NCBI GenBank assembly: GCA_937888365.1
Contig: CALBFA010000073.1
Span: 1-64,000, forward strand
From: an uncultured Fidelibacterota bacterium
GTDB lineage: Bacteria > Fidelibacterota > UBA8477 > JABMPR01
DNA: 64,000 bases
Direction of reading: 5' to 3'
The position numbers were made by a program, and so were the translations under genes. The notes under the pieces were generated by a model. That model saw nothing but the letters and a program-made list of their open reading frames with translations. It searched no databases and had not been told where the DNA came from. Below, in pieces: positions 63,103 to 64,000 of the stretch (the stretch's first letter is position 1; the number at the start of each line of letters is the position of its first letter).

Positions 63103-63799
63103 AGTCAACCATGTCGATATGAGTTACGGCGATTTGCAGGTGTTGTGGGATGTCTCTTTTGAAGTTCGACAGGGTGAAATCATTGTACTTGTTGGAGCGA
63201 ATGGCGCTGGAAAGTCATCCATTTTAAAAACAATTTCCAATATTAAAAATCCATCCCATGGCGAAATTATTTTTGAAGATTTTAATCTAGTAACGGCGCA
63301 ACCCCATGAAATAATAGAGCATGGCGTTATTCATGTACCGGAGGGGAGGCATCTCTTTAATGAAATGACGGTTGAAGAGAATTTAATTATGGGGAGTCTT
63401 TCCCAACGTGCAAAACCTAGGCGAAATGAGATGATAGATTATTGTTTCGGACTATTTCCTCGATTAAAAGAAAGACGAAAGCAGATTGCGGGAACACTTT
63501 CGGGTGGAGAACAACAGATGGTTGCAATTGCTCGAGGTTTAATGGCTTTACCAAAAATATTAATGCTTGATGAACCATCGCTAGGGCTTGCACCGATTTT
63601 AGTGCAAGAAATCTTCGAAATTGTCCGTAATGTCAGCAAGGAAGGCATCACAATACTACTGGTTGAACAAAATGTTCGGCAAACACTTGCCTTTTGTGAC
63701 AGAGCCTACGTATTAGAAAATGGACGTGTTACAAAAGAGGGAACAGGAAATGAACTGCTGAACGATGAATATGTGCGTGAAGCTTATTTGGGAATATAA
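63095..63799 (+). CDS. livF: Branched-chain-amino-acid-type ABC ATPase LivF
   Basis: The 234-residue ATPase has Walker A GANGAGKSSILKT, the signature TLSGGEQQMVAIARGLMA, Walker B ILMLDEPSLGLAP and ILLVEQNVRQTL. The VPEGRHLFNEMTVEENL segment is typical of LivF. It overlaps livG by eight bases behind GGAGA. A CBS-domain gene follows 21 bases later. Confidence 0.95.
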   Translation: MLKVNHVDMSYGDLQVLWDVSFEVRQGEIIVLVGANGAGKSSILKTISNIKNPSHGEIIFEDFNLVTAQPHEIIEHGVIHVPEGRHLFNEMTVEENLIMGSLSQRAKPRRNEMIDYCFGLFPRLKERRKQIAGTLSGGEQQMVAIARGLMALPKILMLDEPSLGLAPILVQEIFEIVRNVSKEGITILLVEQNVRQTLAFCDRAYVLENGRVTKEGTGNELLNDEYVREAYLGI

Positions 63800-63820
63800 T
63801 ATTATAGAAAGGATTCAACC

Positions 63821-64000
63821 ATGTTTGTACGTTTTTTAATGACTAGTCCTGTGATAACGATTGAAGAAAATGAATCCGTATTGGATGCCATCCACCTCAT
63901 GCGAAAGAATAAAATTCGCAGATTACCCGTTGTTGACAAAAAAGGCGCGCTTGTAGGTATTGTGGCGGATATTGATGTTGTTGAGTTTTCGCCCAGTAAG
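63821..64000 (+). CDS. CBS-domain protein (5' part; runs off the window)
   Basis: The visible 60 residues start MFVRFLMTSPVITIEENESV behind AAAGGA and form the first half of a CBS pair (LDAIHLMRKNKIRRLPVVD, GALVGIVADIDVV). Such domains bind adenosyl ligands. The start resembles AcuB-like CBS-ACT proteins, often found beside acyl-CoA ligases and Liv transporters, which would favour an organic-acid substrate. The C-terminal part is not visible. Confidence 0.8.
   Translation, partial: MFVRFLMTSPVITIEENESVLDAIHLMRKNKIRRLPVVDKKGALVGIVADIDVVEFSPSK

Overview
The window is a contiguous stretch of a low-GC bacterial chromosome. The contents point to the FCB supergroup and, more tentatively, to Candidatus Neomarinimicrobiota (Marinimicrobia/SAR406). 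Supporting signs are two proteins with type IX secretion C-terminal sorting domains, Omp28- and DUF6029-type outer-membrane proteins, a DUF2851 protein, a 31-residue AURKAIP1/COX24-like basic protein of the kind common in Bacteroidota relatives, a cmk-rpsA fusion and a polysulfide-reductase operon. The phylum is an inference from gene content, not from a phylogeny. I see no insertion sequence, prophage, CRISPR array or rRNA operon.

Region 1 (0-7.3 kb) is housekeeping: a tRNA-Thr(CGU), a fused cytidylate kinase/ribosomal protein S1, a YbbR protein, tsaD and a VWA membrane protein. Region 2 (7.3-9.9 kb) is an accessory insert. It holds a frameshifted secreted-protein gene with a T9SS tail and an apparently cut-off second gene start, bracketed by two near-identical 103-bp direct repeats. 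Copy 1 contains the 3' end of the VWA gene. Region 3 (10-27 kb) is a Wzx/Wzy-type surface polysaccharide locus. It contains rmlB, export and chain-length proteins, polymerase, flippase, two glycosyltransferases, an initiating sugar-phosphate transferase, a Wzi-like barrel and homologues of all five WbpA/B/E/D/I steps to UDP-ManNAc(3NAc)A. Region 4 (27-41.7 kb) returns to housekeeping: serS, plsC, mltD, sppA, HU, the small ribosomal-type protein, xseAB, nadK, a proline dehydrogenase, a 2,4-dienoyl-CoA reductase, proS, a zinc-ribbon protein and rnpB.

Region 5 (41.8-54.6 kb) is a sulfur and thiol-redox island in two convergent halves. The plus-strand half runs CoA-disulfide reductase-like flavoprotein, DUF1858, OsmC, DUF6132, a secreted three-cysteine T9SS protein, a TlpA thioredoxin, a DUF6029 barrel and an Omp28 lipoprotein. 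All carry cysteines, mostly paired and in several cases known or likely redox centres. The minus-strand half is an operon running merR, psrA, psrB, psrC, two YeeE/YedE half-transporters, then a rhodanese-fold protein whose active-site Cys is Ser but which ends in Gly-Gly-Cys. The MerR protein carries a C-terminal two-CW cysteine domain and is translationally coupled to psrA. I regard this island as the best candidate for an incompletely described system.

Region 6 (54.8-64 kb) is a complete-looking regulatory circuit. An NtrB/NtrC-type two-component pair is divergent from a porin and a branched-chain-amino-acid-type ABC importer (livK-H-M-G-F). Between them lie a perfect 29-bp palindrome and a -24/-12 sigma-54-like promoter about 70 bp downstream of it. 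Intercistronic hairpins after the porin and the binding protein could set stepwise expression. A CBS-domain gene runs off the end of the window.
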